A DNA stretch of 64,000 nucleotides, taken from the NCBI GenBank assembly GCA_029747585.1, contig JAPEVF010000125.1, positions 1 through 64,000 of the forward strand, in the 5' to 3' direction. The notes below the pieces were generated by a model, which did not search any database, was not told the DNA's origin, and saw nothing but the letters and a program-made list of their open reading frames with translations. Made by a program: the position numbers and the translations under genes. This DNA is from Pleurotus djamor. Lineage: Eukaryota > Basidiomycota > Agaricomycetes > Agaricales > Pleurotaceae. Numbering within the stretch: the first letter of the stretch is position 1; the number at the start of each line of letters is the position of its first letter. Below, piece after piece: positions 25,244-34,883 of the stretch.

Positions 25244-26347
25244 TTACACCGTTTCTCCATTGGACAACGAATTCTCCGGGTTCGGATTATTATTGTTGTT
25301 ATTATTGTTCGTAGGAGTGGATGCATTCAAGAGAGGTGTACCCGGGAGGAGGGGGGACGCCGTGGTGGATGAGACGTATGAGTTTGAGCTGGATGGATCA
25401 CCGTTTGAGTGTGAGTGTGGTTGCGTGGAGGGAGCGGTGGAAGCGGAGGTTGGAGGGGAATGTAAGCGTGTTGGGGGCGCAGATGATGAACTGGACGAGT
25501 TGGATAGGGAAGGCAGCAAGGACGTGGGCAGGGATCGTCTAGAGTCTGATAGACCGAGAGACGCCGACGCCGGGCGCTGGTGAGAGTGAGGGTGAGAGAG
25601 GGAGTGAGGGGAGTGTGAGAGTGGCGGCAACGCAGGCTCGTTCAGCCATGATTGGACACCGGGGAGGATTCTAGGTTGGTTGATAGGCGGGAGTGTCGAT
25701 GTCGATGTGGAGTGACCCAACTGAGAGTGTGGATGTGGATAGTTGTTGTTGGGAGCGACGGAGTTTGTGTTGGTGGGAGGGTTGTTGTTGTAGTGTATGG
25801 GAGGGAGATGATGATGATGGTGATGATGATCGTTGACGCCCATCCCAGGACCACCCCCACCACCAGGCGGCGTCCGCCTTAGCGCAGAGGATGCAAGGGG
25901 ACCGCGTTTGTGTGGAAACTGCTCTGGACGTGGACGGGAATGCGTGCGTTCAAACAAGCCACACTTGTTGCAGAGGACCTTGCCCGGGCTGAGATTCGAG
26001 CGCCTCCAAGTGGATGTATCGGTGGTACAACAATTGAAGCACCTTCGACGGACGCGATCGCTGAGTTTAGTGGCAGCATCGTCTGTGTGGATGATCGCGG
26101 GGAGACCGGATGACTGGCCGGGGAGGGAATGGTATGCCGTGTGCTGAGGCTGGTGTTGTTGNTGTTGCTGCTGCTGGTANTGGTGTGGGTCNGGATACGA
26201 GTACGNGTGGTAGTTGTTGGTGGTGGAGTATCTCTGAGGCGGCGGCGTGTCCATCGAGGAGGCTGAGAGAGCAGGNGAGTGGGCGAGGGTAGCGATGGGC
26301 GGTGGCGGGGATGGATGGTCGTAAGCCATTCGTCGACTCGAAGACAT
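25244..26347 (-). CDS. GATA-type zinc-finger transcription factor 2 (intronless)
   Basis: Single-exon gene of 367 residues starting MSSSRRMAYDHPSPPPP. The finger at about residues 109-135 reads CFNC, 19 residues including STWRRSNLSPGK, then CNKC followed by GLFERTH. It is preceded by TDDAATKLSDRVRRR. About 70 residues around the finger are strongly similar to the GATA gene at 18013-18900, so the two are paralogs. This copy lacks the intron that the other has inside the finger. The tail is low complexity: a His run, Gly run, Asn run and many Ser/Pro residues. Several N bases fall in the Gln-rich part near residues 45-65 but do not break the frame. It is probably a nuclear regulator; target genes unknown. 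Confidence 0.87.
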   Translation of the reverse strand: MSSSRRMAYDHPSPPPPIATLAHXPALSASSMDTPPPQRYSTTNNYHXYSYXDPHXYQQQQXQQHQPQHTAYHSLPGQSSGLPAIIHTDDAATKLSDRVRRRCFNCCTTDTSTWRRSNLSPGKVLCNKCGLFERTHSRPRPEQFPHKRGPLASSALRRTPPGGGGGPGMGVNDHHHHHHHLPPIHYNNNPPTNTNSVAPNNNYPHPHSQLGHSTSTSTLPPINQPRILPGVQSWLNEPALPPLSHSPHSLSHPHSHQRPASASLGLSDSRRSLPTSLLPSLSNSSSSSSAPPTRLHSPPTSASTAPSTQPHSHSNGDPSSSNSYVSSTTASPLLPGTPLLNASTPTNNNNNNNNPNPENSLSNGETV

Positions 26348-26603
26348 TTAGACACCTTTTGCGTCTGTTCGCAATCAACGCTTTCCCTTTCCCCTTCCCT
26401 TCCCCCTTCGCGCTTTTATATACCTTTCACACCAACCCTACTAAAGGTCCTTTATTTTTTTAAATTTTCAAACTCCGGTTATATTTTATTAATCACCGCG
26501 AACGGCATCAACTCTCCCACCGGTCAATCTACAGATCCATCAACCCTCCGGTCGCACCGCCGGTTCGGCTGCACTCCCCCGTCCCCGGCCCTGCAGTCCA
26601 ATC

Positions 26604-27584
26604 TCAACACGAACATCCCCCTCCGCTTGCATCTCCCCCGTCTTCCCCAAGCAACACACTCGACCCTCCAGGCATCCCTTTCCCACCACCCGCGTCACTC
26701 TTCCCGCTCACGTTACCTCCTCCCCCGGTGGTATTAGTGTTGTTACTCCACAGCTCAGGCGTGTCCAGTATCCTCTCCACCAACTCCCGAAACGCCTGCT
26801 CGACACCCACAGCAGTCTTTGCACTCGCCTCCACGAATAACGAGTTCATCCGCTTTGCAAATCCTTCCGCCTCGCTCGATGGCACTTGTCGAGAGAACTC
26901 CTGGAGGCTTATTCAACAAATGCTGCAAGTTCAAGTAAATCCAACGGGGGACGCACCTTGTCGACTTTATTCCCCACCAATATCTTCGCTACCGACGGCG
27001 ACACATACGTCTCCAATTCAGAGTACCACCGCGGGAGCGCTTCGTATGATTCCCGGCTCGACACGTCGTAGACTGCCACCACAAACCCAAACCCAAACCC
27101 AATGATCAATCAGCATCACACCGCTTCCCTCGATAAACAGCAACCACTCAAGTACTCACCAAGTATCACTCCCTGCGCACCTCGGTAATACGACGACGTA
27201 ATCGTTCGAAACCGTTCCTGCCCCGCCGTGTCCTACATAAACCAAGTCACTCAGCACGCGTGCATGTGCCATACCCCACTCCCCACTCCTCTCCTCCCCA
27301 CCCAAAATACATAACCCAAAGTAATAAAACAAAAAACTCACCCAAATACTCAACTTCACCTTCCTCCCCCTCACACCCATCTTATGCACCCGGAAATCCA
27401 CTCCAATCGTCGCACTCGATTCGTCTTCGGGTAACCACTGTTCGTCTGCGAAGCGTAGTAGGAGTGAGGACTTGCCGACGGAGGAGTTGCCTATGAGGAG
27501 GATTTTCACGTTGATGGGTGCGTCGGGGTGCGTTGAGGGTGGATTAGATGTTGAAGTTGAGGGCTTCTTGGAAGTGGGTGGCAT
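26604..27584 (-). CDS. RAB18: Rab18-like small GTPase
   Basis: Small GTPase of the Rab18 subfamily, expected on ER, Golgi or lipid-droplet membranes. Exons are 27584-27342, 27232-27160, 27072-26957 and 26900-26604, giving 242 residues. The motifs in order are: P-loop GNSSVGKSS, switch [10 protein letters not shown], switch [15 protein letters not shown], the [11 protein letters not shown] block, NKVD and SASAK-type EASAKT. The stretch [13 protein letters not shown] is typical of Rab18. The C-terminus ends GGGCSC, a CXC signal for double geranylgeranylation. An acidic/Gly-rich insertion precedes the lipid anchor. The ATG at 27584 was chosen because it opens a short Ser/Thr/Pro leader just before the GTPase fold; the longer frame upstream has no ATG. 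Confidence 0.92.
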
Positions 27585-28006
27585 GTTAGCTTCGTTCGGT
27601 CGTTCGTTTGTTCGGGTCTTGGGGTATGCTTGGTTGGCGGTAGGAGTGCGAGCAAGGGTGGAAAGGCGTACACGCGGAGGGGCGAATGGAAAGGTGAAGG
27701 CGAAAGTTGAAGGTGAAAGTGCAAGAGACAAAGGTCGCGGTGCGTTTCAAGGCAGGCAGAGTCACAAGTGGCTGCGTAGCTATTACGCCAACGCTTTCTA
27801 TTTATGGAAGGCGCCCCTCATTCCACTCCTCCTCACTCCTCCTCACATACCCCTTACAATTTCTGTGTCATGAATCATTTCCATTTACTTCCTTGCAAGT
27901 TCTATGTCGCCTGTTTCTTGCAAGGAGACTGTGTTGTCGCATCGAGGAGGTATGATGAAAAGCAGATACTTATATGTACACATACACACGTAAGTTAAAG
28001 TTAAAG
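27585..28006. other. Intergenic, 5' side of the Rab18 gene
   Basis: This stretch probably holds the Rab18 promoter. No coding feature was identified. It ends where the inverted terminal repeats of the candidate MITE begin. Confidence 0.5.
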
Positions 28007-28554
28007 TTTTATAGCGGTTTGCAAAATAGATGGCGCCGGCGCTTTTTTCACGACAAAATACGCATTCCATCTGACACCTTCCGTGACGCATAACTCACGA
28101 ACATGGGATCGGATCACCTTCTGCTACAGACAAATATTTTTCATTGATTCTCACTCTAGGGCGCCCCAGGGTTTCTTTTCGGGTTCATTGCCATTTTGTT
28201 GAGTTGCCTTTTGGTCACCGGATGTCTCGGAAGAGGCGGTCTTCGAGTACGGACGCAATTTCTGCTCCAATGGATGGATATGAAGCTTGGAGGATGGTCA
28301 ACAGCTTGAGGGCATGATGGTGTGCGACGTGGAGGGTGACGAGCGGGGTCAGGTTCCGGGAAAATCTTTTTTGGTCCCTGGAAATAACGGGGCGCCCTGG
28401 CTGAAAGGATTTCAAGCAGTTTGTACGCTGGAATCAAGTCCCTCCGATTTGTCAATGTGAAGATATGGGTCACCGAAGATGTCATATATGGTTGCGAAAA
28501 AAGTTGTCGAAAAAGCGCCCGCGCCAACTATTTTGCAAACAGCAATAAAAAAAA
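28007..28554. mobile_element. Candidate MITE with long terminal inverted repeats
   Basis: The two ends are reverse complements of each other. The left end reads TTTTATAGCGGTTTGCAAAA and continues ATAGATGGCGCCGGCGCTTTTT. The right end, read on the minus strand, is TTTTATTGCTGTTTGCAAAA and continues with near-identical ATAGTTGGCGCGGGCGCTTTTT. Weaker pairing (TGACACCTTCCGTGAC against TGACATCTTCGGTGACC, then ATCGGA) extends it to about 115 bp, and an AGGGCGCCCC block recurs further in. No transposase is present. This fits a non-autonomous DNA transposon. The target-site duplication is unclear, and the superfamily cannot be assigned. Confidence 0.7.
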
Positions 28555-28705
28555 TCCCAAATTGAAACAAACACAAAAAAATCCATGATAGAGATAGAAA
28601 GCAAGCNAAGCAAGCAAGGAAAAGGAAAGGNAAAAAGAAAACCTTGAGTATATACAAAGATAAAAAGAGGGTCTACTAAGCGTTGAAGTAAATCGTAGCA
28701 GAAAG

Positions 28706-31700
28706 TCAATCAATGACAAGAGGAAGAAACGTCTCATCGTCCAGAACCCGAGCTCCCCCAAGCCGTATGATAANCTCCCCTCCGTTCGGTCCCCTCCTCT
28801 ATCTCCATGTCCACCACCACCACCACCACCATCAACCCGAAAACCCAATCCAACTCCACCATGATAGTCAACATCAAAACTCGAACCAAGCTGGTCATAC
28901 TGAGGCGGCGCACCGTGACCACCCGTACTGGTGATATCCCTCGTCTCGGGTGAGTTGTGTACACTCTGAGTTCGACTCTGACTCTGGGTTCGACTTGCTT
29001 GTCTTCCGGGATTTTGAGGATTTCGTGGGTTTTGTCCTTGTCCTCGCCCAAGTATCGATGCCTGAGGCTGACTTGGATTTTGGGAGGGGTGGTGAGGATA
29101 TCCATGTCGATGATGCATCCCTTCTCCTTCTCCCCCACCCAATCCCACATCATACCCTCCTCCTCCTCCTCCTTCTGCAAGTTCATCGTACAACCGCTGT
29201 TGATACTGATACTCCGAAAACGACGGATACACCTCCGCACTCATAGGCTGCGCCATCGCTAAATTCGCCAAATTCGGGGTGGAGCGGCTGATGTGTGGCA
29301 CGGAGAGGGGGGATGAGACGGGGATTATGGGGAGGTGATTATTCGAGTTGGAAGGATTATTCGATGTGGTGGAGGTGGGGTCGTATCCATAGTCGTAAGG
29401 ATTTGGATGGTTTTGAGGATACAGTTGTCGAGTTGGTCGAGTTTGTGATACTTGCGGCGGATTTGAAGGCGGGTGAGTTGGACCTTGTTGAGGAGGTATC
29501 GGAGGAGAGTTGAGTGTCCTCGCGATGAACATCCCCTGTGAATACGGCGGTGTAGGGAGAACCAATTCAGGCGAATTAGGAGCGGAGGAGAGGGAGACGC
29601 TGACGGCGTCGGGGTCGAAGGTGATTATATGAGAGGCTTGGGATGGGGGGCGGATATCATTGCTGGCATTCGTCGTCGTCGTCGTTGGGATCGCAGCGGA
29701 AGTTGTCGGGGGTGGGATACGAGATACAGACGTCGGGGCAGACAAAGTCGAAGAAACATACGGATTATCAGAAGACAATGTCCCTCCTCCTCCTCCTCCT
29801 CCTCCATCACCAACACCGCCACCACCAACACCAACACTCGGTTCCCTCGCAGGCGGAATCGGACTATACGTCGTCCCCTTCNNCCNGTAACCCCACTCAT
29901 CACATCCAGCGTCTTCGTCTTAGTCGCCGAGTCTTGAGGAGGCGTCATATCCCACCCCGCCTCTTCACTATCCTCCCTTACGATACTCAACACATCTCCC
30001 CTCCCTCTCCCGCCTAATCCATCACCCAACCCTCCTGAAAGACTTCTCGACCTCCCATTGCCATTCCTCCGACTACCCCGCGACGATGACCTTTGATTTT
30101 GAGGGTATGGTTGATAAGGTTGAGGCTGTGCGTAAGGGTTATGTGGTTGTTGTGCGGAAGCGAGGTATTGATGTGTCGGTGGGTGAGCGTAATTATACGA
30201 ATCAGGATCACTATCCGACGATTCGTACGCTGCGTACGAGTCGTATGGGTTCGTATACGCCGAGGGTCGTTGAGGTTGTGGTGCCGCGAACAACGTCCCA
30301 TCCCCATTCGCACTCTTTTTATCCTTCTTCTTCAACGGAATCATCCCTTCATCCCCCTCCCCTCCATACCCGCCCACCGTATCCCCCGAAATCGTCAAAT
30401 CCGAAGTAGTAGGAACCAACCCCGCTCGTGCAAGTTTCGCTTGTCGCGCCTTCCGCTTGGCGTAAATAACATCCGGTTTGACTTTATTCATCTTATGGAG
30501 GATATACCACATCGACCCGATGGTGATGAGGATGGTTATCCCGAGGACGATGTTGGAGATGAGTTTGCTTGTGGAGGTTGATTGACCTGGGTACAACGAT
30601 AGAGTAAATAAAAACGGAGGAGGGAGAAGAGGAGATGAGGAGATGAGTGGAGTTGGGAATTGGATTGGATTGGGCACGAACCTGATTCGGATTGCTCGAG
30701 CATGACACCGAGGTAGACGGTGATGAATTGTTTTGGGAGGGAGAGGATCGCAGCGAGCGAAAAGACGAATATGTTCATCCCACATGTCGAGAAAACCGCC
30801 GTCGTAACTAAACCAACCAAACCGATCAGTCTAACACTCTCACTAACCACCACCCCACAAAACACAAAACACTCATAACCCTAAATAACAAAAAAGTGCA
30901 CTCACAATGCCCCGGAATCGCACTCAACCGCGCCGCCAACGCAATCCTAAACCCGCCATCCCTAACAACCTTCGCAAGACACGCGTAACTCGTATTCGTG
31001 CGTTCGAGTTTCTCCCCACGCGAACGACAACAATATTTGAACGCGTAGAAGTTGCCTACTTCGCCGAGGAAGGTGCCTGCTGCGACGATGCCGAAGCCGA
31101 TCCAGAGACCCCAGACGAGGCCGCAGAGGATGGCGACGATTTCGTGGCCGAATAACTACATAGATGCGGAATGAATGGGTGTGTGAGTGGAGGAAGAAGA
31201 TGTGAGGTTGAGATATTTTGGAGGGAGGGTTGGGGGTACGTACGGGAGGGAAGGAAATGACGAAGAGGATACCGATTGGGACTAGCCAGCCAAAAGGGAG
31301 TCTAAGATTGGAATGTAACCGTTAGTTTCTTTTCGTTGGGAGTAGCAGAAGAAATAAGACGTTGAGAATGATCGACTGGGATGTGAGAGGTCCGTGCGGG
31401 TGACAGGGAGAATGAGGTGGTAGACAAACGCCGACGGAAGTGGGTCGCTGGCACGGATGAACCGAAAGAGAGAGAACGTGGAAGTGAAAGTGGAGGTGGA
31501 AGGTGGAAGGTGGAAATTCATATGGGAGTGGAGATGGAAAGTGGAAGTGAAAGTGGAAATGTAACTCACTTGTGTAGCCATGTCGCAGCAGGTCTAAGCC
31601 ACTGAACGATTTCTTTATGAAATATCGACACGAGTGCGGTGATGGTGACGAGGATGATGATGATCACATAGTACCCTAAAGCATACCATCAGTTTGGTTA

Positions 31701-32122
31701 AAAATAAGATACAATGATGAAGAAAGCAATCAGAGAGAAGGAAAGGACGAAGGAAGGAAGGCAAGTAAAAGAGAAGTAAAAGAGAACATACAAGCCCACT
31801 CCCTGCGTATCCAAAACCGCCAATTCAGAATCGCCTTCCAATCAATCGCACCGGTCTTCAACTCCCTCGCTTCGCTGGGCGTAGGGCTGGGCGTGCGAGA
31901 CGACAATACGTCTCGGACGGTGACAGAGTCTGCGTCATCGGATTTTTGGACGACGGTGAGTGTCGACGAGGAATCTGGTCTGATGGGGGAGGTGTTATGA
32001 GGGTGAGGGTGAGTGTAGATGGAGTTGGTGTTGGTTTGAGTTGAAATTGGTATTGGCGGATAGGGATGGCTGAGGTTCCGAGGGTCGTGGTCGTGATCAG
32101 GGTAAAACGCCGGTGACGCCAT
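28706..32122 (-). CDS. TVP38: TVP38/TMEM64-type (VTT domain) membrane protein
   Basis: Golgi/endomembrane protein of the SNARE-associated VTT family, related to yeast Tvp38. Exons are 32122-31792, 31675-31570, 31301-31244, 31155-30906, 30807-30682 and 30586-28706, with consistent phases. Residues 1-110 are disordered. A first membrane segment (YYVIIIILVTITALVSIF) follows. The VTT core at about 165-290 contains LFGHEIVAILCGLVWGLW, GTFLGEVGNFYAFKYC and ARLSAIPGHFTTAVFSTCGM. Another membrane helix, IVLGITILITIGSMWYI, precedes a very long Pro/Gln/Gly-rich tail. Near N bases at 29882, 29883 and 29886 the frame shifts by one, and again near the N at 28774. Reading through both gives a coherent tail with DNPYVSS and a natural stop at 28706-28708 after LPLVID. 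The long tail is unusual for the family. Confidence 0.8.
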
Positions 32123-32949
32123 AAGATATTAAAGCTTGGCAATTAACGGGCGCAACGGGTTTTTACGTTTAGAGTTTTATACGGCGCGGATGGCGATCGT
32201 CGAAGTTGGGGGGAGAATGGAGTTGGGAGACGGGAGGAGGGGAAAGGTGTGGTGGGTCTGACACTGCGACTTTAGCGTACATTGTTCGCCAGCACTGGCT
32301 TGACTGCGCAGTATTCTGAATGGCAATATTGCCAAGCATGTCGTTGCGCCGCTAAATTAGGCGGAGCGTCTATCTCGACGGCTTTGATGATCTTATCGTG
32401 ATGCGAGACGCCGAACCGCCGAACACACAGCGATAGATTTTGTAAGGAGAAGTTGAGGCGAAGAGTCAGGAACGGCGAACATGGCATATGGTCAGCTGTG
32501 TACATACCACAGTACCATAGAAGGACGAAGGTTGTGATCAGGTGGGCTATGCACCGAGCAGAGAGGCCGTGAACTTGAATCCCATGTGAACGTCCCCTGC
32601 CAGGTTACTCCTCTCGCCGCCCACTCCGAGTTGAGGGAACATTGGTGTGTATTGAAACCTTCAATACGTCACACACAGTTCTTTAGCAAGTACTGTTATA
32701 CCATCATACCATGACTGGAACATGCATCTACGCCAGCCACTTATGTGCTGATTCCCATGCTCAACCGATACTGTCTGGTGGCTGGCTCGAAGGTGCTTTC
32801 GAACCTCTGGATATCAAGTATAAAGAGAGGCTGTCATCAACTACAAATGGCCTATGTAAAGTAGCAGAAATGCTTACAGCCGCCGCCGTGACCGCTATTG
32901 AACGATTTTCGAGATGGTCAAAATAATAATCGTTGGTATTCATCGTGAT
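32123..32949. other. Intergenic next to the right-arm inner edge
   Basis: No gene is supported. The first part is the upstream region of the TVP38-like gene. The rest (about 32,280-32,950) is unique sequence before the arm begins. Short frames on both strands lack any recognisable domain. Confidence 0.5.
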
Positions 32950-33006
32950 TGTACTCACATATCCACAGTGGGAACTTCCTGGTCTGAACAGAGCAAGACA
33001 GATAGT

Positions 33007-33457
33007 TCATTGATCTCTCTTGGTGTTTGCCACTGCTATCGAGGAGATCAAACTAGGCAGTTGACGCACGGCGGTGACACCATCTCCGTGGGGTTTGATC
33101 GTGAGTCTCACGTCTTGACCTCCGTCTAGCAGAAGAGAGTCGAGGGATCCTCGGTGGACGAGGACGACATATACCATCCCTCCGAATTCAGCAAAGTTGG
33201 GACAGCAACGTAAATATATGCCGTGCACCTCCAGTCTGACATATTCGCTTTTGGCATTGGGATTGTGCAATTCCTGCTTTGAGAGGAGAGTATACTCCTT
33301 TCTAAGATAGATGATACTTGTTTTAGTCGGGGACCAAGCGCAGAGGGGTGACACCGACTTACCGACTCCAGAACGAGACATTGGGGGAAGGTGTGAGGCG
33401 ACGAACGTAGGTATCCTTGGGGATGCCATAGGATACTTGTTGGTTGGATTCGGACAT
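33007..33457 (-). CDS. Orphan-family protein, intact second unit (right arm)
   Basis: Two exons, 33457-33363 and 33301-33007, give 129 residues starting MSESNQQVSYGIPKDTY. The donor GTAAGT follows NVSFWS, in the same place as in the related gene at 11341. Exon 2 has KEYTLLSKQELHNPN and the family core FAEFGGMVYVVLVHRGSLD followed by GQDVRL and VRQLP. Compared with the left-arm gene it lacks the region corresponding to exon 3 and ends shortly after VRQLP. I do not recognise the family. The kept frame despite heavy divergence suggests it is or was coding. Confidence 0.5.
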
Positions 33458-33808
33458 GTTTGCAGAGGGAAGAATCAATGAGGGAGTCGAGGTTTCTTCG
33501 GTGAATGAGAAGGACGTGTAAAGCTGGGACTGTCTGGGTTAGCGCCAGCTATACGTACATACACTGTGCAGCCCCAGTCTACAGTGACGTATGTACGCAT
33601 CGGGGTTGCGAAGCTTCTGGTTTTCAAAGAAAGTGTGATCTTTACTGGTAAAGTCTTTGGGTTAGTCTGGAAGCAGGAACATGGGGAGAAAGTTGGCTGA
33701 CCGACTACAGAAGGAGACATTGGGGGGAGGAGTAAGACGACGATCCACGAAGGCGTCTCCGGGGGCATCATCAGACGACGGTTGAGTACTAGGAGTAAGC
33801 TCAGACAT
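33458..33808 (-). pseudogene. Truncated first unit of the orphan family (right arm)
   Basis: It starts MSELTPSTQPSSDDAP at 33808 and is the direct partner of the left-arm gene at 11341. Here the C-run is intact and exon 1 is in phase, but exon 2 has a 5-bp deletion after NPDA and a further ~20-bp deletion before the GGMV core. The sequence then passes straight into the next unit at 33457. It looks like the broken product of a local unequal duplication. Confidence 0.55.
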
Positions 33809-34116
33809 CTCGATGGGGGGGCTCAATGGAGGGTTTCGGGCAAGCTTGTCCAAGGAATATAAATGTTGAGACTATCGGCGGTGGCCGCATAGTGCTATCC
33901 ATAGTGACTTATGTACGGTACTAGACCAAGAGGGGGCACTCCATAAAAAGCTCGGGCCCACTGATATGTCAGATAAATTCGAGGGTGTGGCTCGTAATCG
34001 CTTCGAGGGAACCGTCGAGCGAACAAGTTACATGTTCTAAGGATGAGGGAGTCTGGCGGAAATATATATTCTTGCTAACGCGAGAGCACATTCGAAGGGA
34101 AAACGGGTAACATATT

Positions 34117-34632
34117 TTACGTCTGCCTTTGTCGTTTGTGTTTTCTGACTCGCAATGCGAACCGCGTGTCTTCTTCGACCTCGTCCACAGGTGCTCCTTG
34201 AGCTGGGAGGATATGTGACCATGCTCTTCGATATTTCTGAGCGAGTGTCGGCCGGCTGAACGGCTGAGTTGGGGGAGGCCGTACACGATACCGGCGTGGC
34301 TTCCGCACAAGAGTGTATTTGGTGGTGCCATTGTTCTCCGAGCTCCCAATAGCAAGGTAGGAGGATGGAAGAACGGACTGCATAGATGATGCGTTCTCCG
34401 CATCTATGGTGATGACTTGAGACGACTGATTTTGGAGTGGTAGGAGGCGAATTGGTGATCCCCATGTTATAGGACGACGTGAGTGGGATATGACAGTAGA
34501 AAACTCGTTTGAAGCGTCAATATCATCCATTGGGATAAATTCAGAGCTATTACTGGTATCAATGTCTGGCTGAGCGAGAAGAGCACTTGATACACACCTA
34601 AACTGAGCTGGGTCTTGTTCTTTCGCGGTCAT
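34117..34632 (-). CDS. Short protein of unknown function (right copy)
   Basis: Single-exon frame of 171 residues, partner of 10531-11049. It carries several substitutions and one codon fewer in the LLAQPD region, and the same basic C-terminus RVRKHKRQRQT. The frame is preserved, which supports a coding gene, but the function is not recognised. The divergent RhoGEF copy starts at 34884. Confidence 0.6.
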   Translation of the reverse strand: MTAKEQDPAQFRCVSSALLAQPDIDTSNSSEFIPMDDIDASNEFSTVISHSRRPITWGSPIRLLPLQNQSSQVITIDAENASSMQSVLPSSYLAIGSSENNGTTKYTLVRKPRRYRVRPPPTQPFSRPTLAQKYRRAWSHILPAQGAPVDEVEEDTRFALRVRKHKRQRQT

Positions 34633-34883
34633 CGTTGGTAATTGAAGGCTGAATGCTCCTCGCCTAGCACACACCTCGCTATTTGTACTGCGGGGACAAG
34701 CCGCATTGTCCGCACCGCACAAGCATTGATCTGATTGCGTTTGGCGGCGATACACGCAGCATCGATGCGACGACAGGCATGTGGACAATGAGTTGGTCTG
34801 TGGACGAGTAGCCACGTGGTCGACGCTTTGCAAGGCTTCAAGCGCCCTCGGGGCGCCCGTGGAACTTAGCAGTAACCACCATC

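Noticed and set aside
28156..28527. 123-codon minus-strand frame inside the candidate MITE
   Set aside because: It lies between the terminal inverted repeats and includes part of one of them. It shows no transposase or other domain and no conserved motif.
32711..32926. 71-codon plus-strand frame near the right inner edge
   Set aside because: No homology is recognised, and it has no counterpart in the left arm or splice support.
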